Shown: positions 53,480 to 63,064, numbered from the stretch's first letter. The stretch: DNA of 64,000 nucleotides from Paracoccaceae bacterium (GCA_014323785.1 JACONJ010000043.1:1-64000); one strand, 5' to 3'. Numbers and translations are program-made. Notes: generated by a model from the letters alone, not told the origin.

Positions 53480-53692
53480 CTCTTGCCCGCTTCTTTGTCC
53501 CGTCGCCAAGCGGCGGGTAATTGCCAAATATTCCCAACGGCTCAAGCCGCCACTTTTGAACAGAAAACAGCACACATCACGAATCGACGCACACCATACA
53601 TGCCGTAACCGGGGCCGATTTATCGCCCACCCCCCGGGAAATCAAGGGGGGATTGGCAGTTTTTCCGGCCTTCGGCTAAAACTAGACATGGA

Positions 53693-53887
53693 CTAGCCAA
53701 AGAAGGTCAGGATCAGTTCCAAGCCCTGGCGGACCAACCAGTCAACGAAGAAGAAGAAGATCGCCGCCAAAACCGCCATGATGAAGACCATCGCGGTAGT
53801 CAGAAATACCTCTCTCCGGCCTGGCCAGACAACCTTAGCAACCTCGACGCGGGTCTGTTGCATGAAATGGAACGGGTTTGTGGCCAT
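53693..53887 (-). CDS. secE: Preprotein translocase subunit SecE
   Basis: A 64-aa single-span SecE starting MATNPFHFMQQTRVEVAKVV, with the conserved KVVWPGRREVFLTT and one membrane helix (about residues 33-52). It stabilises SecY. It is the first protein gene after tRNA-Trp, a usual order tRNA-Trp-secE-nusG-rplKAJL-rpoBC. Confidence 0.97.
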   Translation of the reverse strand: MATNPFHFMQQTRVEVAKVVWPGRREVFLTTAMVFIMAVLAAIFFFFVDWLVRQGLELILTFFG

Positions 53888-53975
53888 AGTGACCAGCTCC
53901 TTCAGTTGATTATGCTCAATGTAGGCATCCGCTGCCCTGCATGCAAGACGGAACATTTACGCCGCGATGGGCCAG

Positions 53976-54051
53976 TGGCAGGGGTGGAGGGACTCGAACC
54001 CCCGACCGTCGGATTTGGAATCCGAAGCTCTACCAACTGAGCTACACCCCT
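53976..54051 (-). tRNA. tRNA-Trp(CCA)
   Basis: A 76-nt cloverleaf on the minus strand: acceptor AGGGGTG pairs with CACCCCT, the anticodon stem TCGGA/TCCGA flanks the loop TTCCAAA with anticodon CCA, and the T arm contains GGGGGTTCGAGTCCCTCC. Discriminator G and CCA are encoded. It lies upstream of secE and may be cotranscribed with it. Confidence 0.97.
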
Positions 54052-54064
54052 AAGGCCGGGTGCT

Positions 54065-54093
54065 CGTCTAGTCTTACGCCCGCTCCGGCGCAA
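54065..54093 (-). promoter_or_regulatory. Candidate promoter of tRNA-Trp and secE
   Basis: On the minus strand TTGCGC (54093-54088) and TAGACG (54070-54065) are spaced by 17 bp. The tRNA begins 13 bases after the -10-like hexamer. The elements are moderate matches but share the geometry seen at the other tRNAs. Confidence 0.5.
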
Positions 54094-54391
54094 GGGACAA
54101 ATCAATGCAATTGTGGTCCGCGGCATCCGTGTGTGATCCGCGGCGTCCGTGCGAGCATGGCCCGCAGACGGAATGAAAATAAACCCAACGCATGTCCGAT
54201 AATCTTCACACCATGGTGGCGCAAGTGCGCCGCTATATGTGGGATAAATCCGTCGTGCCTTCGGTTATTAGGCCATGCCCATGAAGCAAGAGGTTCGGGA
54301 TGCAGGCGCAATCCAAGAGCTGCTGCGGGGCTGCAAACGGGATGTGCCCGTTCCCCGCCGCATGACCACGCAACTGACGGCACACCGTCCG
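54094..54391. other. tRNA-Trp to transporter gap with short plus-strand frames
   Basis: No confident gene is seen. On the plus strand a 30-codon frame from 54194 (MSDNLHTMVAQVRRYMWDKS) ends at an ATGA overlap with a second frame (54281-54424, MKQEVRDAGAIQELLRGCKR). Both look more protein-like than usual shadows but lack ribosome-binding sites and known motifs. An imperfect 20-bp tandem duplication lies near 54114-54153. This may be a decayed gene. Confidence 0.4.
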
Positions 54392-55276
54392 TCAACGCCG
54401 CCGCAATGGCCAGAGCTCGAGTAGGGCCGCCGCCAGAACAAGTGCCCCGCCCAGCATCTCTGTGACGGACATGTCCTCTCCGGATAGAAGTGCGGCGGAT
54501 ATCAGGCCAACCATAACCTCGGCCATCAGCAGGATGCCAACGCGCGCCGGGTCAAGTTTGGGCACCGCCCACATCAGTGCGATGAGCGAGGGAACCCACC
54601 AGATCGCCCCGGTGAGTGCAGCAAGACCCAAGGCAGGCCACAGGTCACCCAGAGGCACACCCGGCGGTCCGGGGCCAAGCCAGGGCATCATCACCATGGC
54701 CGTCGTCAGTGCCCCGAAGGCAAAGACGAACGCGGCCAGCGTCGCTGGTGGTTCCGGCCGAACCCTAAGACATATGGTGGAGATAGACCACAGAAGCCCC
54801 GAGAACAGGCCCATCCATTCGCCCAGGCCCTGCGGCACCGGCAGATCACCATCGCCGCCCAGCATAATTGTCAGCGCGGCCAGCCCCATAATGATCGCCA
54901 CACGCCGCACCGGTGGCGTGACCCACCCCAACAGAACGCGGCCAAACAGCGTGCTCCAGACCGGGGTAAGGTAAAACAGCAGAATAATCAGTGCCACATC
55001 GCCATAGAGGAAACCGACAGAATAAAGCGCGAAGGCCGCACCGCCCAGGACCGTGCCCGCCATGGCCAGGGGATCGGTGCGCAGCACAATCCGCGGCTGG
55101 CGCAAGACAAAGGGCGCAAGGATCAGCACCGCGGCCGCGGTGATCGCCGCGGTTCCGGCAGGTCCGGGCAGCCCCATACCACCCAAGGCGCGCACCGGCA
55201 GCCAGTAAAGCCCCCAAATCGCGCCGAGGATGAACACCGTGGCACTGGCCAGAACAACAAGATGCGCCGCCTGCAT
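54392..55276 (-). CDS. EamA/DMT-family transporter
   Basis: A 294-aa protein with about ten hydrophobic segments in two EamA-like repeats; the second begins near GLGEWMGLFSGLLWSISTIC. DMT permeases export or import metabolites; the substrate is unknown. The C-terminal RRR tail is cytoplasmic-like. It lies after parC and two tiny ORFs on the same strand, probably as a separate unit. Confidence 0.88.
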   Translation of the reverse strand: MQAAHLVVLASATVFILGAIWGLYWLPVRALGGMGLPGPAGTAAITAAAVLILAPFVLRQPRIVLRTDPLAMAGTVLGGAAFALYSVGFLYGDVALIILLFYLTPVWSTLFGRVLLGWVTPPVRRVAIIMGLAALTIMLGGDGDLPVPQGLGEWMGLFSGLLWSISTICLRVRPEPPATLAAFVFAFGALTTAMVMMPWLGPGPPGVPLGDLWPALGLAALTGAIWWVPSLIALMWAVPKLDPARVGILLMAEVMVGLISAALLSGEDMSVTEMLGGALVLAAALLELWPLRRR

Positions 55277-55468
55277 GGGCAGATGTCAACAGGAAAGTCG
55301 GACCTGCGCAATCATTTTGATAGCGGAACAGGGATCAAGACCGCCCCAAGTGGCGCGGCCTCGCAAAGGGGAAGGGAATCCGGACCTGCCCGCCGGGTTT
55401 GCGTTTCACCCGCGTCCGGCCCGATCCAGCAGCATCCTTTGTTCAGCTTTTTCTTTGGCCCGTTCCTT

Positions 55469-55609
55469 TCAGGCGGGATAGGCAAATAAAGGAGCCAGAA
55501 TAATTCCTATGATGAAAGAAAACAGGAAGAAGGTGATGTTCGCCTGTTTATAAAAACCATGGAACAGGAAGTAGAAGGGCCCAAAGCTACGACAGGCCTG
55601 TGCTTTCAT
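55469..55609 (-). CDS. Small single-span membrane protein, unknown
   Basis: A 46-aa frame starting MKAQACRSFGPFYFLFHGFY, followed by a hydrophobic segment ITFFLFSFIIGIILAPLFAY typical of a membrane helix. Its start lies inside the preceding small ORF, with GGAAGAG about four bases upstream, suggesting translational coupling. I do not recognise a family. It is too short to be certain, but the hydrophobic helix and the coupling argue for a real gene. Confidence 0.5.
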   Translation of the reverse strand: MKAQACRSFGPFYFLFHGFYKQANITFFLFSFIIGIILAPLFAYPA

Positions 55610-55676
55610 CGAGCTCTTCCGCAAGCAGGTAAATCTCGGCCGAATCGGCTCTCACGCGGGTTCTTAGGTCAGTCAT
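55587..55676 (-). CDS. Small cytoplasmic ORF coupled to a membrane peptide
   Basis: A 29-aa frame, MTDLRTRVRADSAEIYLLAE ending ELDESTGLS, with a well-placed GGAG site before its ATG. It overlaps the following 46-aa membrane frame by 23 bases. The sequence is acidic and helical-looking. No family recognised. The pair lies 122 bp after parC on the same strand, so it could be expressed from the parC transcript or its own promoter. Confidence 0.5.
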   Translation of the reverse strand: MTDLRTRVRADSAEIYLLAEELDESTGLS

Positions 55677-55798
55677 GGCTCCAAACTCCTGGGCTTATGA
55701 TCCGTTACCCCATGCCGGGAAGAAGCCCTTGCCGGGAAGGTCATACGCGACACGTCCCGACGGTGATTTCAAGCATGAAAACGACAAATTGCGTCGCT

Positions 55799-58102
55799 TC
55801 AGGTGAACCGATTGTCCCGGGGAAAGCCGCGCGGGGCCATACGGCCCGTGCCAGTGCGCTTGCCCATCCATTCGGTCACATCGGCCTGTGTCCGGGTGCG
55901 GCCCGCCGGATCGCGCCAGCACAGGCCATCGGACAAGGCAAAGGTGCGGGCGTCGGACAGGCCCCCGTCCTTGTATTTTTGCAGGCGAATGCCTTTGCCG
56001 CGGACCATTTCGGGCAGCTCGTCCAAGGCAAAGACCAAAACCTTACGGTTTTCACCCACACAGGCAACATGCGTATCGCCGGGTTGGACACGGGCACAGA
56101 CCCTGGCGGTCACCCCGTCCCTGACATTCAGAACCTGTTTGCCAGCGCGGGTTTGTGCCACCACATTAGCCTCGGCCACGATAAATCCGTCACCTGCCGA
56201 GGAGACGACAAGTAGTTTACCATCCGGCTGATGAATGACCATATCCACGATTTCAACCTCGTTGGGCATGTCCGCCATCAGGCGCACAGGTTCACCCATC
56301 CCGCGACCTCCGGGCAAATTCGCAGCCGAAATCGTGTAAAATCGGCCATTGTTTCCCAAAAGAAGCAACTTGTCGGTGGTTTCCGCGTGGAACAGAAAGC
56401 GTCCTTCATCGCCATCGCGGAATTTCAGGTCACTGCCCAAGCTGATATGGCCCTTCAAGGCGCGGACCCAGCCCATCGTGGAACAGACCACCGTGACCGG
56501 TTCGCGCTCAATCATCGCCTCCGGCAGCACATCTTGCACCTCACTGGCTTTGGCAAAACATGTACGGCGAGTGCCGAACGCCTGCGATTTGCCGAATTGC
56601 CCGCGGGTTTCGCGCAGTTGGTCGGCGATTGCGGACCATTGAATACGCTCGGTCTCCAACAGGTCTTCCAGTCTGGTACGCTCCTCCATCAGGGTTTCCT
56701 GTTCGCGCAGCAGTGCCATTTCCTCGAGCCGACGCAAGGACCGCAGCCGCATGTTCAAAATCGCTTCGGCCTGCACATCACTCAGCATACCATCCCCCTG
56801 TGGCGGTGTCAGGTAATCGGCCTCTGACGTGGCGCGCGCATAGATCCGGCCCCAATCCTGACGCATCAGTGCGGCCTTGGGGTCATCATCATAGCGGATG
56901 ATGTCGATCACCCGGTCAAGATTCAGAAAGGCAATGATGAACCCTTCCAGAACTTCCAAGCGGTGGTCGATCTTCTCCATCCGGTGCCGCGACCGGCGCA
57001 GGAGTACATCGCGGCGATGGTCAAGAAAGGTTCGCAGAACCTCTTTCAGCGCACAGACCCTGGGCGTGCGCCCGTCGATCAGCACATTCATGTTCAGGCT
57101 GAACCTGGTCTCCAGGTCCGAGTTGCGGAACAGCATTTCCATCAGCAGATCATGATCTACGGTCTTGGCGCGCGGTTCCAGGATAATGCGGATGTCATCG
57201 GCACTCTCATCGCGCACATCGGCTAGGACTGGAACCTTTTTGGTCTGGATTAGGTCCGCCAGTTTCTCGATCAGCCTGGATTTCTGAACCTGATAGGGAA
57301 TCTCTGTTACCACGATCTGCCATTGACCACGACCCAGATTCTCGACCTGCCATTTCGCGCGCAGCCGGAACACCCCGCGGCCTGTGCGATAAGCCTCAAG
57401 GATGTTTTCGGGCGGTTCCACGATCACGCCACCCGTGGGGAAATCGGGGCCGGGGATATGCTCCAGCAGTGTCTCATCCCGCGCATTCGGAGATTTGATC
57501 AGATGCAGGCAGGCGGCGATCAATTCATCCAGGTTATGCGGTGGTATGTTGGTAGCCATGCCCACGGCAATGCCGCTTGACCCGTTGGCCAACAGATTGG
57601 GCAGTGCGGCAGGCAATACCTCGGGTTCTTGCAGGGTGCCATCATAATTATCGCGAAAGTCCACGGCATTTTCAGATAACCCATCAAGAAGTGCCTCGGC
57701 CACTGCGGTCATCCGTGCCTCGGTATAGCGGCTGGCCGCCGGGTTATCGCCGTCAATGTTGCCGAAATTCCCCTGACCGTCTACAAGCGGGTAGCGAATC
57801 GTGAAATCCTGCGCCAAGCGTGCCATCGCATCATAAATCGCGGCATCGCCATGGGGGTGGTAATTCCCCATCACGTCGCCGCTGATCTTGGCCGATTTCC
57901 GGAACCCACCATTGGAGGCCAGTCTGAGTTCGCGCATCGCGTAAAGAATGCGCCGGTGGACCGGTTTCAGCCCGTCACGCGCATCCGGCAGTGCCCGGTG
58001 CATGATGGTGCTAAGTGCGTATTGCAAATAGCGCGACCCGATTGCCTGGCTCAGCGATTCTGAGGTCTGGCACTGATCATCTTCTGGGGAATGTTCGGTC
58101 AT
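55799..58102 (-). CDS. parC: DNA topoisomerase IV subunit A
   Basis: A 767-aa type IIA topoisomerase subunit with the active-site Tyr126 in AASRYTEARM and the start MTEHSPEDDQCQTSESLSQA. An upstream frame of 98 codons has no similarity. The quinolone region reads HPHGDAAIYDAM, with Ala where E. coli ParC has Ser80, as in other alphaproteobacteria. A coiled-coil segment and a C-terminal beta-propeller (LGNNGRFYTI, VSSAGDGFIV) follow. ParC with ParE decatenates daughter chromosomes. It diverges from the SDR gene. Confidence 0.95.
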   Translation of the reverse strand: MTEHSPEDDQCQTSESLSQAIGSRYLQYALSTIMHRALPDARDGLKPVHRRILYAMRELRLASNGGFRKSAKISGDVMGNYHPHGDAAIYDAMARLAQDFTIRYPLVDGQGNFGNIDGDNPAASRYTEARMTAVAEALLDGLSENAVDFRDNYDGTLQEPEVLPAALPNLLANGSSGIAVGMATNIPPHNLDELIAACLHLIKSPNARDETLLEHIPGPDFPTGGVIVEPPENILEAYRTGRGVFRLRAKWQVENLGRGQWQIVVTEIPYQVQKSRLIEKLADLIQTKKVPVLADVRDESADDIRIILEPRAKTVDHDLLMEMLFRNSDLETRFSLNMNVLIDGRTPRVCALKEVLRTFLDHRRDVLLRRSRHRMEKIDHRLEVLEGFIIAFLNLDRVIDIIRYDDDPKAALMRQDWGRIYARATSEADYLTPPQGDGMLSDVQAEAILNMRLRSLRRLEEMALLREQETLMEERTRLEDLLETERIQWSAIADQLRETRGQFGKSQAFGTRRTCFAKASEVQDVLPEAMIEREPVTVVCSTMGWVRALKGHISLGSDLKFRDGDEGRFLFHAETTDKLLLLGNNGRFYTISAANLPGGRGMGEPVRLMADMPNEVEIVDMVIHQPDGKLLVVSSAGDGFIVAEANVVAQTRAGKQVLNVRDGVTARVCARVQPGDTHVACVGENRKVLVFALDELPEMVRGKGIRLQKYKDGGLSDARTFALSDGLCWRDPAGRTRTQADVTEWMGKRTGTGRMAPRGFPRDNRFT

Positions 58103-58395
58103 TATCTCCGCAGAATACGCAATTGCTTTTGCACAGGTAAAGAAGCCTTCTGCGTCAGGCGTGTGTCCCCCGTAGAGGAATTTGGTCATGATCCGCCACA
58201 ACCATCGCGTTCTGCGCAGCTCTCTGATGTGGTGACGAAGGCACTGCCCGGCGGGATGGATGAAGATTCGCGATTCGTCCATGGGGCAGGTTGGCGATGT
58301 GGCCGGGTGTTTTCTGGCCAGAGCTTTTTCCCTGGGGCCTTGTCCTCTCAGCTGCCCTGTCCTAGGCAGGGGCAGCGCGAGAGGGAGCGAAGCCA

Positions 58396-59235
58396 TTGGC
58401 CGATAAATCCATCTTGATCACTGGCTGTTCTTCGGGCCTGGGTGCGGATGCGGCGCGGACGCTTCATACCCGCCAAGGCTGGCGCGTCTTTGCAACCTGC
58501 CGCAAGGCCGAAGATGTAGCGCGACTGCGGGCCGAGGGGCTGGAAAGTTTCGTTCTGGATGTCGCCGACCCCGACAGCATCGCCATTGGCATGGAAGAGG
58601 TACTGGCACGCACCGGCGGTACGCTTGATGCACTGTTCAACAACGCGGGTTATGGCCTGCCTGGGGCGGTTGAGGATGTTCCCCCGGATGCCCTGCGCGA
58701 GATTTTCGAGACCAATGTCTTTGGCCTGCATGACCTGACCCGCCGCGCTGTCGCTGTGATGCGCACACAGGGTGGCCATGGGCGAATCGTACAGCATTCT
58801 TCGGTACTTGGGCGGATGTCGATGCGCTGGCGCGGGGCCTATACCGCCACCAAACATGCGGTGGAGGGCCTGACAGACACAATGCGCCTGGAATTGCGCG
58901 GCACTGATATCCATGTGGTGATCCTCAACACGGGGCCTGTGACCTCCAGGTTCCGCATCAATTCCATCCCTATGTTCGAGAAATGGGTGAATTGGCAGAC
59001 ATCTGCCCTGGCAGAAACCTATCGCAGCCACCTGATCCGGCACCTCTATGAGGGCATAGACCGGGTGCCCTTCCAATTGGATCCGCCTGCTGTGACAGCC
59101 AGGCTGATCCATGCACTGGAGACCCCCCGCCCGCGTGTGCGTTACTTCATTACCACCGCAACCTATATCCTTGAAACCGCCCGGCGCATCCTGCCGCAGC
59201 GCAGCTTTGACTGGCTGGTCGCTTGGGCTCATTAG
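58396..59235 (+). CDS. Classical short-chain dehydrogenase/reductase
   Basis: A 279-aa SDR with the Rossmann TGCSSGLGAD near residues 9-18, NNAG (LFNNAGYGLPG) and the catalytic YTATK. Ser in HSSVLG precedes it. It starts with TTG at 58396. It oxidises or reduces an unknown alcohol or ketone. The Arg in CRKAED suggests NADP preference. It is the first gene of a plus-strand group with the HIG1-like and adenosyltransferase genes. Confidence 0.9.
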   Translation: MADKSILITGCSSGLGADAARTLHTRQGWRVFATCRKAEDVARLRAEGLESFVLDVADPDSIAIGMEEVLARTGGTLDALFNNAGYGLPGAVEDVPPDALREIFETNVFGLHDLTRRAVAVMRTQGGHGRIVQHSSVLGRMSMRWRGAYTATKHAVEGLTDTMRLELRGTDIHVVILNTGPVTSRFRINSIPMFEKWVNWQTSALAETYRSHLIRHLYEGIDRVPFQLDPPAVTARLIHALETPRPRVRYFITTATYILETARRILPQRSFDWLVAWAH

Positions 59236-59288
59236 CCGGACCTCACCAGCCTGCGACATGACCGTACTACATTCAGAAGGCACACCCC

Positions 59289-59492
59289 ATGATGGCAGAT
59301 TCATTCATCGTCACCCTAGCCTGCCTGACTGTCGCGGCGATCATGGTTCTGGGCATAAACGCATTCCGGGTAGGCACTGCTGACAGTGCCAAGAAATCCA
59401 ACACATACATGCGCTGGCGCATCGCCGCGCAATTCCTGGCGGTACTTTTGATCGTTGCTTTCGTCTACTATCGCCAATACGCGGGGGGCTGA
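59289..59492 (+). CDS. HIG1-like twin-transmembrane protein
   Basis: A 67-aa protein with two hydrophobic helices (about residues 7-25 and 46-61) joined by the basic loop NAFRVGTADSAKKSNTYMRWR. The RxxxQ-like end of the loop (RWRIAAQ) is typical of HIG1 domain proteins, which associate with respiratory complexes in mitochondria and some bacteria. The stop lies four bases before the adenosyltransferase start, implying coupled expression. Confidence 0.8.
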   Translation: MMADSFIVTLACLTVAAIMVLGINAFRVGTADSAKKSNTYMRWRIAAQFLAVLLIVAFVYYRQYAGG

Positions 59493-59496
59493 ACAG

Positions 59497-60069
59497 ATGG
59501 TGGTTCTGAACAAAATCTACACAAAAACCGGCGATGCCGGAGAGACCTCCCTGGGCGATGGCAGCCGCGTGGCAAAACATACCCTGCGGGTCGCGGCCTA
59601 TGGCACGGTGGATGAGTTAAACGCCACGCTTGGGATGGCGCGCCAACACGCGACCGGAGATATCGATACAGCCCTTTCATCGATCCAGAACGACCTGTTC
59701 GACTTGGGGGCGGACCTGTGTACGCCAAATATGGATTTGGATGGCGACCTTGGCCACACGCCCCTGCGCATCGCGGAACGCCAGGTGCTGCGGCTGGAGG
59801 CCGAGATCGACGCGATGAACACCAGGTTGGCCCCCTTGCACAGCTTCGTCCTGCCCGGTGGCTCTGCCCTGGCTGCGCATCTGCATATCTGCCGCACCGT
59901 CGCCCGCCGTGCCGAGCGGCTGGGTGTGGAACTGGCAACGATGGAATCGGTGAACCCCGAGGGCATGAAATATCTGAACCGTCTGTCAGACTGGCTCTTT
60001 GTGGCCGGGCGCATCGCCAATAATGACGGCAGAGATGATGTGCTTTGGATGCCAGGGGCCAACCGTTGA
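59497..60069 (+). CDS. PduO-type corrinoid adenosyltransferase
   Basis: A 190-aa ATP:cob(I)alamin adenosyltransferase with the ATP-binding KIYTKTGDAGETSLGDG start and the conserved RTVARRAERL and YLNRLSDWLFVAGR helices. It makes adenosylcobalamin from cob(I)alamin and ATP. I choose the ATG at 59497, four bases after the HIG1-like stop; an upstream in-frame start lies inside that gene. Confidence 0.94.
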   Translation: MVVLNKIYTKTGDAGETSLGDGSRVAKHTLRVAAYGTVDELNATLGMARQHATGDIDTALSSIQNDLFDLGADLCTPNMDLDGDLGHTPLRIAERQVLRLEAEIDAMNTRLAPLHSFVLPGGSALAAHLHICRTVARRAERLGVELATMESVNPEGMKYLNRLSDWLFVAGRIANNDGRDDVLWMPGANR

Positions 60070-60405
60070 CGGGGTGGCCCGGCTGATCGCACAAAGGAGG
60101 TTTTGGCGGATACGTTTGCCCCCCAGCCACTCTGGATCATGCGGGGGATCATGCGGGACATGGCATAAAAGGCGATTTTGGGATATTTCTTTCTGGTCGT
60201 GACCCGCGAGGGGCTATACGGTGGTCGTGGTTGAACCGGTGAGTGCTGATGACACTTGACGTAACGGTGGTAGCCACTTAACGCGGCGTTGGAATATCGT
60301 GCCGCGTCAATTTCTGGCTGTTTTACCTCGGCAAACGCGATAACGTTCTTGGTGGGAACGGAAGTTTGGTCCGGGCCACTGCCCGACCCAAGATTCAGGA
60401 GAACG
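60070..60405. other. Adenosyltransferase-etfB intergenic stretch
   Basis: The 336 bp carry no confident gene. A GGAGG-led frame of 21 codons from a TTG (60102-60171 area) and a tandem 12-bp duplication (GGATCATGCGGG twice) are visible. A partial promoter (TTGACG followed after 16 bp by TTAACG, near 60255) may drive etfBA. The etfB start is preceded by GGAG. Confidence 0.4.
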
Positions 60406-61173
60406 ATGCAAATGAAGGTGCTTGTGCCTGTGAAGCGGGTGATCGATTACAACGTGAAGGTCCGCGTAAAGGTAGACGGGTCTGGGGTTGACCTTGCGAA
60501 TGTGAAAATGTCGATGAACCCGTTTGATGAGGTCGCGGTGGAAGAGGCGATTCGCCTCAAAGAGGCAGGCAAAGCCGAAGAGGTGATCGCGGTCTCAGTC
60601 GGTGTGAAGCAGGCGCAGGAAACCCTGCGCACCGCGCTTGCCATGGGGGCCGACCGGGCGATCCTGGTTGTCGCGGCCAACGATGTGCATACCGATACCG
60701 AACCCTTGACCGTCGCCAAGATTCTGAAGGCCGTGATCGACGAGGAGCAGCCGGGCTTGGTTCTGGCTGGCAAGCAGGCCATCGACAACGACATGAACGC
60801 GACCGGTCAGATGCTGGCGGCACTGACTGGTTGGGCACAGGCGACTTTTGCTTCTGGTATCGGGATTGAAGGCGAACACGCCCTGGTCACGCGCGAGGTT
60901 GATGGCGGGTTGCAGACGATAAAGGTCAGGATGCCAGCCATCGTCACCGTCGATCTGCGTTTGAATGAGCCGCGCTATGCTTCGCTGCCGAATATCATGA
61001 AGGCCAGGAAGAAGCCACTTGCTGAAAAGACCGCTGCAGATTACGGCGTTGATGTCACGCCGCGGCTGGAGATTATTGCAACGGCTGAGCCTGGGGCGCG
61101 GAAAGCTGGTGTGATTGTCAGCTCTGTCGATGAGCTGATTGCGAAACTCAAAGATGATGTAGGGGTGATCTGA
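60406..61173 (+). CDS. etfB: Electron transfer flavoprotein beta subunit
   Basis: A 255-aa subunit starting [20 protein letters not shown], with [20 protein letters not shown] and the beta-signature [20 protein letters not shown]. It carries AMP and, with EtfA, passes electrons from acyl-CoA and other dehydrogenases to ETF-ubiquinone oxidoreductase. A second start two codons on is equally possible. It overlaps etfA by one base (TGATG). Confidence 0.96.
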   Translation: MQMKVLVPVKRVIDYNVKVRVKVDGSGVDLANVKMSMNPFDEVAVEEAIRLKEAGKAEEVIAVSVGVKQAQETLRTALAMGADRAILVVAANDVHTDTEPLTVAKILKAVIDEEQPGLVLAGKQAIDNDMNATGQMLAALTGWAQATFASGIGIEGEHALVTREVDGGLQTIKVRMPAIVTVDLRLNEPRYASLPNIMKARKKPLAEKTAADYGVDVTPRLEIIATAEPGARKAGVIVSSVDELIAKLKDDVGVI

Positions 61174-62114
61174 TGGCTGTTCTTCTTCTTGCCGAAGTGA
61201 CAGGCAGCGAATTGTCCATGGACGCCACCGCCAGGGCCGTGGCCGCCGCAAGCAGGCTGGGCGATGTGACAGTACTCTGTGCGGGTGCAACGGCCAGGGC
61301 GGCAGCGGACGCCGCCGCGATGATCAAGGGGGTACGAAAGGTGCTGTGCGCCGAAGGCGACAGCCTGTGCCATCGCATGGCGGAGCCCACTGCGGAGCTG
61401 ATCTTTGGTTTGGCACGCGACTACACGCATATTGTGGCACCAGCGACAACGGATGCCAAGAACATCATGCCGCGCGTAGCCGCGCTTCTGGATGTTATGA
61501 TAATCTCTGATGCCTCAGGGGTGATCGATGCCGATACGTTTGAGCGCCCGATTTATGCGGGCAATGCCATTCAGACGGTGAAATCCTCTGACGCAACCAA
61601 GGTTGTAACCTTCCGCACCTCAACCTTCGATGCCGCGGGTACCGGTGGCGACGCTGTGGTTGAGATGGTCGCTGTGCCTGTGGCCTCTGATCTGAGCGTG
61701 TGGGTTGAGGATAAGGTTACGACAACCAGCCGCCCGGAACTGACGTCGGCAGGTGTTGTGGTGTCAGGCGGGCGCGGCGTTGGGTCCGAGGATGACTTTG
61801 CGCTGATTGAAAATCTGGCCGCCACGCTTGGCGCGGCCGTGGGCGCATCGCGCGCAGCGGTTGATAGCGGCTACGCCCCAAACGACTGGCAGGTTGGCCA
61901 GACCGGCAAGGTCGTGGCACCTTCTCTTTACATCGCCGTCGGAATATCCGGCGCGATTCAGCATCTGGCGGGGATGAAGGACTCGAAGGTTATCGTGGCG
62001 ATCAACAAGGACGCAGAGGCCCCGATTTTCCAGGTTGCCGATTACGGCCTGGTTGCGGATCTGTTCCAGGCAGTGCCGGAACTGACCGAAAAGCTTGGCG
62101 CACACCAGGGTTGA
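61173..62114 (+). CDS. etfA: Electron transfer flavoprotein alpha subunit
   Basis: A 313-aa subunit with FAD-binding segments GGRGVGSEDDF and GISGAIQHLAGMKDS and the C-terminal ADYGLVADLFQAVPELTEKL. It holds the FAD that shuttles electrons to the respiratory chain. It is followed by a clear terminator, so etfBA is a two-gene operon. Confidence 0.97.
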   Translation: MAVLLLAEVTGSELSMDATARAVAAASRLGDVTVLCAGATARAAADAAAMIKGVRKVLCAEGDSLCHRMAEPTAELIFGLARDYTHIVAPATTDAKNIMPRVAALLDVMIISDASGVIDADTFERPIYAGNAIQTVKSSDATKVVTFRTSTFDAAGTGGDAVVEMVAVPVASDLSVWVEDKVTTTSRPELTSAGVVVSGGRGVGSEDDFALIENLAATLGAAVGASRAAVDSGYAPNDWQVGQTGKVVAPSLYIAVGISGAIQHLAGMKDSKVIVAINKDAEAPIFQVADYGLVADLFQAVPELTEKLGAHQG

Positions 62115-62121
62115 TCCTTGT

Positions 62122-62160
62122 AAAGACCCGCCATATCATCCGGCGGGTCTTTGTGCTTTT
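62122..62160 (+). terminator. Intrinsic terminator of etfBA
   Basis: A perfect 10-bp stem (62123-62132 with 62142-62151) around a 9-nt loop lies eight bases after the etfA stop and is followed by TGTGCTTTT. The stem begins AAGACC and ends GGTCTT, providing the usual A/T flanks. Confidence 0.9.
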
Positions 62161-63064
62161 GTAGCTAGTCGCCAGCGTGCGTGGCTGGCAGTTTGCAGGG
62201 AATCAGTCTGGGCCTGTCACCGCCTTGATGCACACGTCAAAACAGAGGAATACCGGGGACGTGTGGGGCACTGCGGCACCTTGGGGGATGGTTCTGTGGG
62301 AAGATGGGGGGCGATTGCAAGCAGGCGGTGGAAGTCCGGGTTCGTATTTAGGCTTAACTGTGACGCGGTGCGTTGTGGGAACAAACGGCTTGAAGCGATT
62401 GCGTGTCAAGGGGGCGATAATTGCCACGTAAATGGGCTACGGGGGCTTATGTGTACGGCGCAAAGCTTCGTTGATCTCGGGGTGGTGCGGAGATCCTTTC
62501 GCCGTTTGAGCAGCGCATCTCCTCCCTTGCCGCCAGTTAATTAGTCATTACACCAAAGATACTCAGGCCGGTTAGCGTTGCTATTACCGGTAGGTGTATC
62601 GGCATGAACCTTCCTGATCGGGTTCTCAATGCTGACCAGTGTATCGCCCTACACATATTCCGCCAGTGGCCGTGCTGCTGGCAGGTCTCATCATCATACC
62701 AACCTCTGAATAGTGGTCGAAGCCCTAGTCACTGCCCGCACCTCCATCCAACACGTCAGCCCCCGCGCATGTTTGATTTTGGATTAATTTCAGGCCGCTA
62801 CAATACCGGGACTTTCACCCCCATCAGTGGATTTTTCCCGTGGGTTCGACCCTTTCTGTTGAGTCCCGTCTACAATTCACACACGCTTGGCCCAAGGTTG
62901 CCAGTCGCATCTTCGTAAATTTTTGACGCGCCCGGCCCGCGACACCCTAATGTGCGTGGATGCGCCGGATGGATGCGCGACATATTCAAGCGACCGGAAA
63001 CGTCTCACCCCGGGGCAAGCGGTTGCCAACACGCCGCACATCGCGGTGCCATATCTGCTTGATT
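62161..63064. other. 0.9-kb stretch without a recognisable gene
   Basis: All frames in these 904 bp are broken into short pieces with no family motif. Weak symmetric elements occur (TACACC at 62550-62555 with GGTGTA at 62594-62599, nested CCGGT/ACCGG). No promoter-terminator unit was convincing. This is the longest gene-free stretch in the window and it borders tRNA-Arg(CCG), a common integration site class. Confidence 0.6.

Noticed and set aside
62550..62599. Nested inverted repeats as an RNA element or terminator
   Set aside because: Arms are short and unevenly spaced, with no T tract or promoter nearby.
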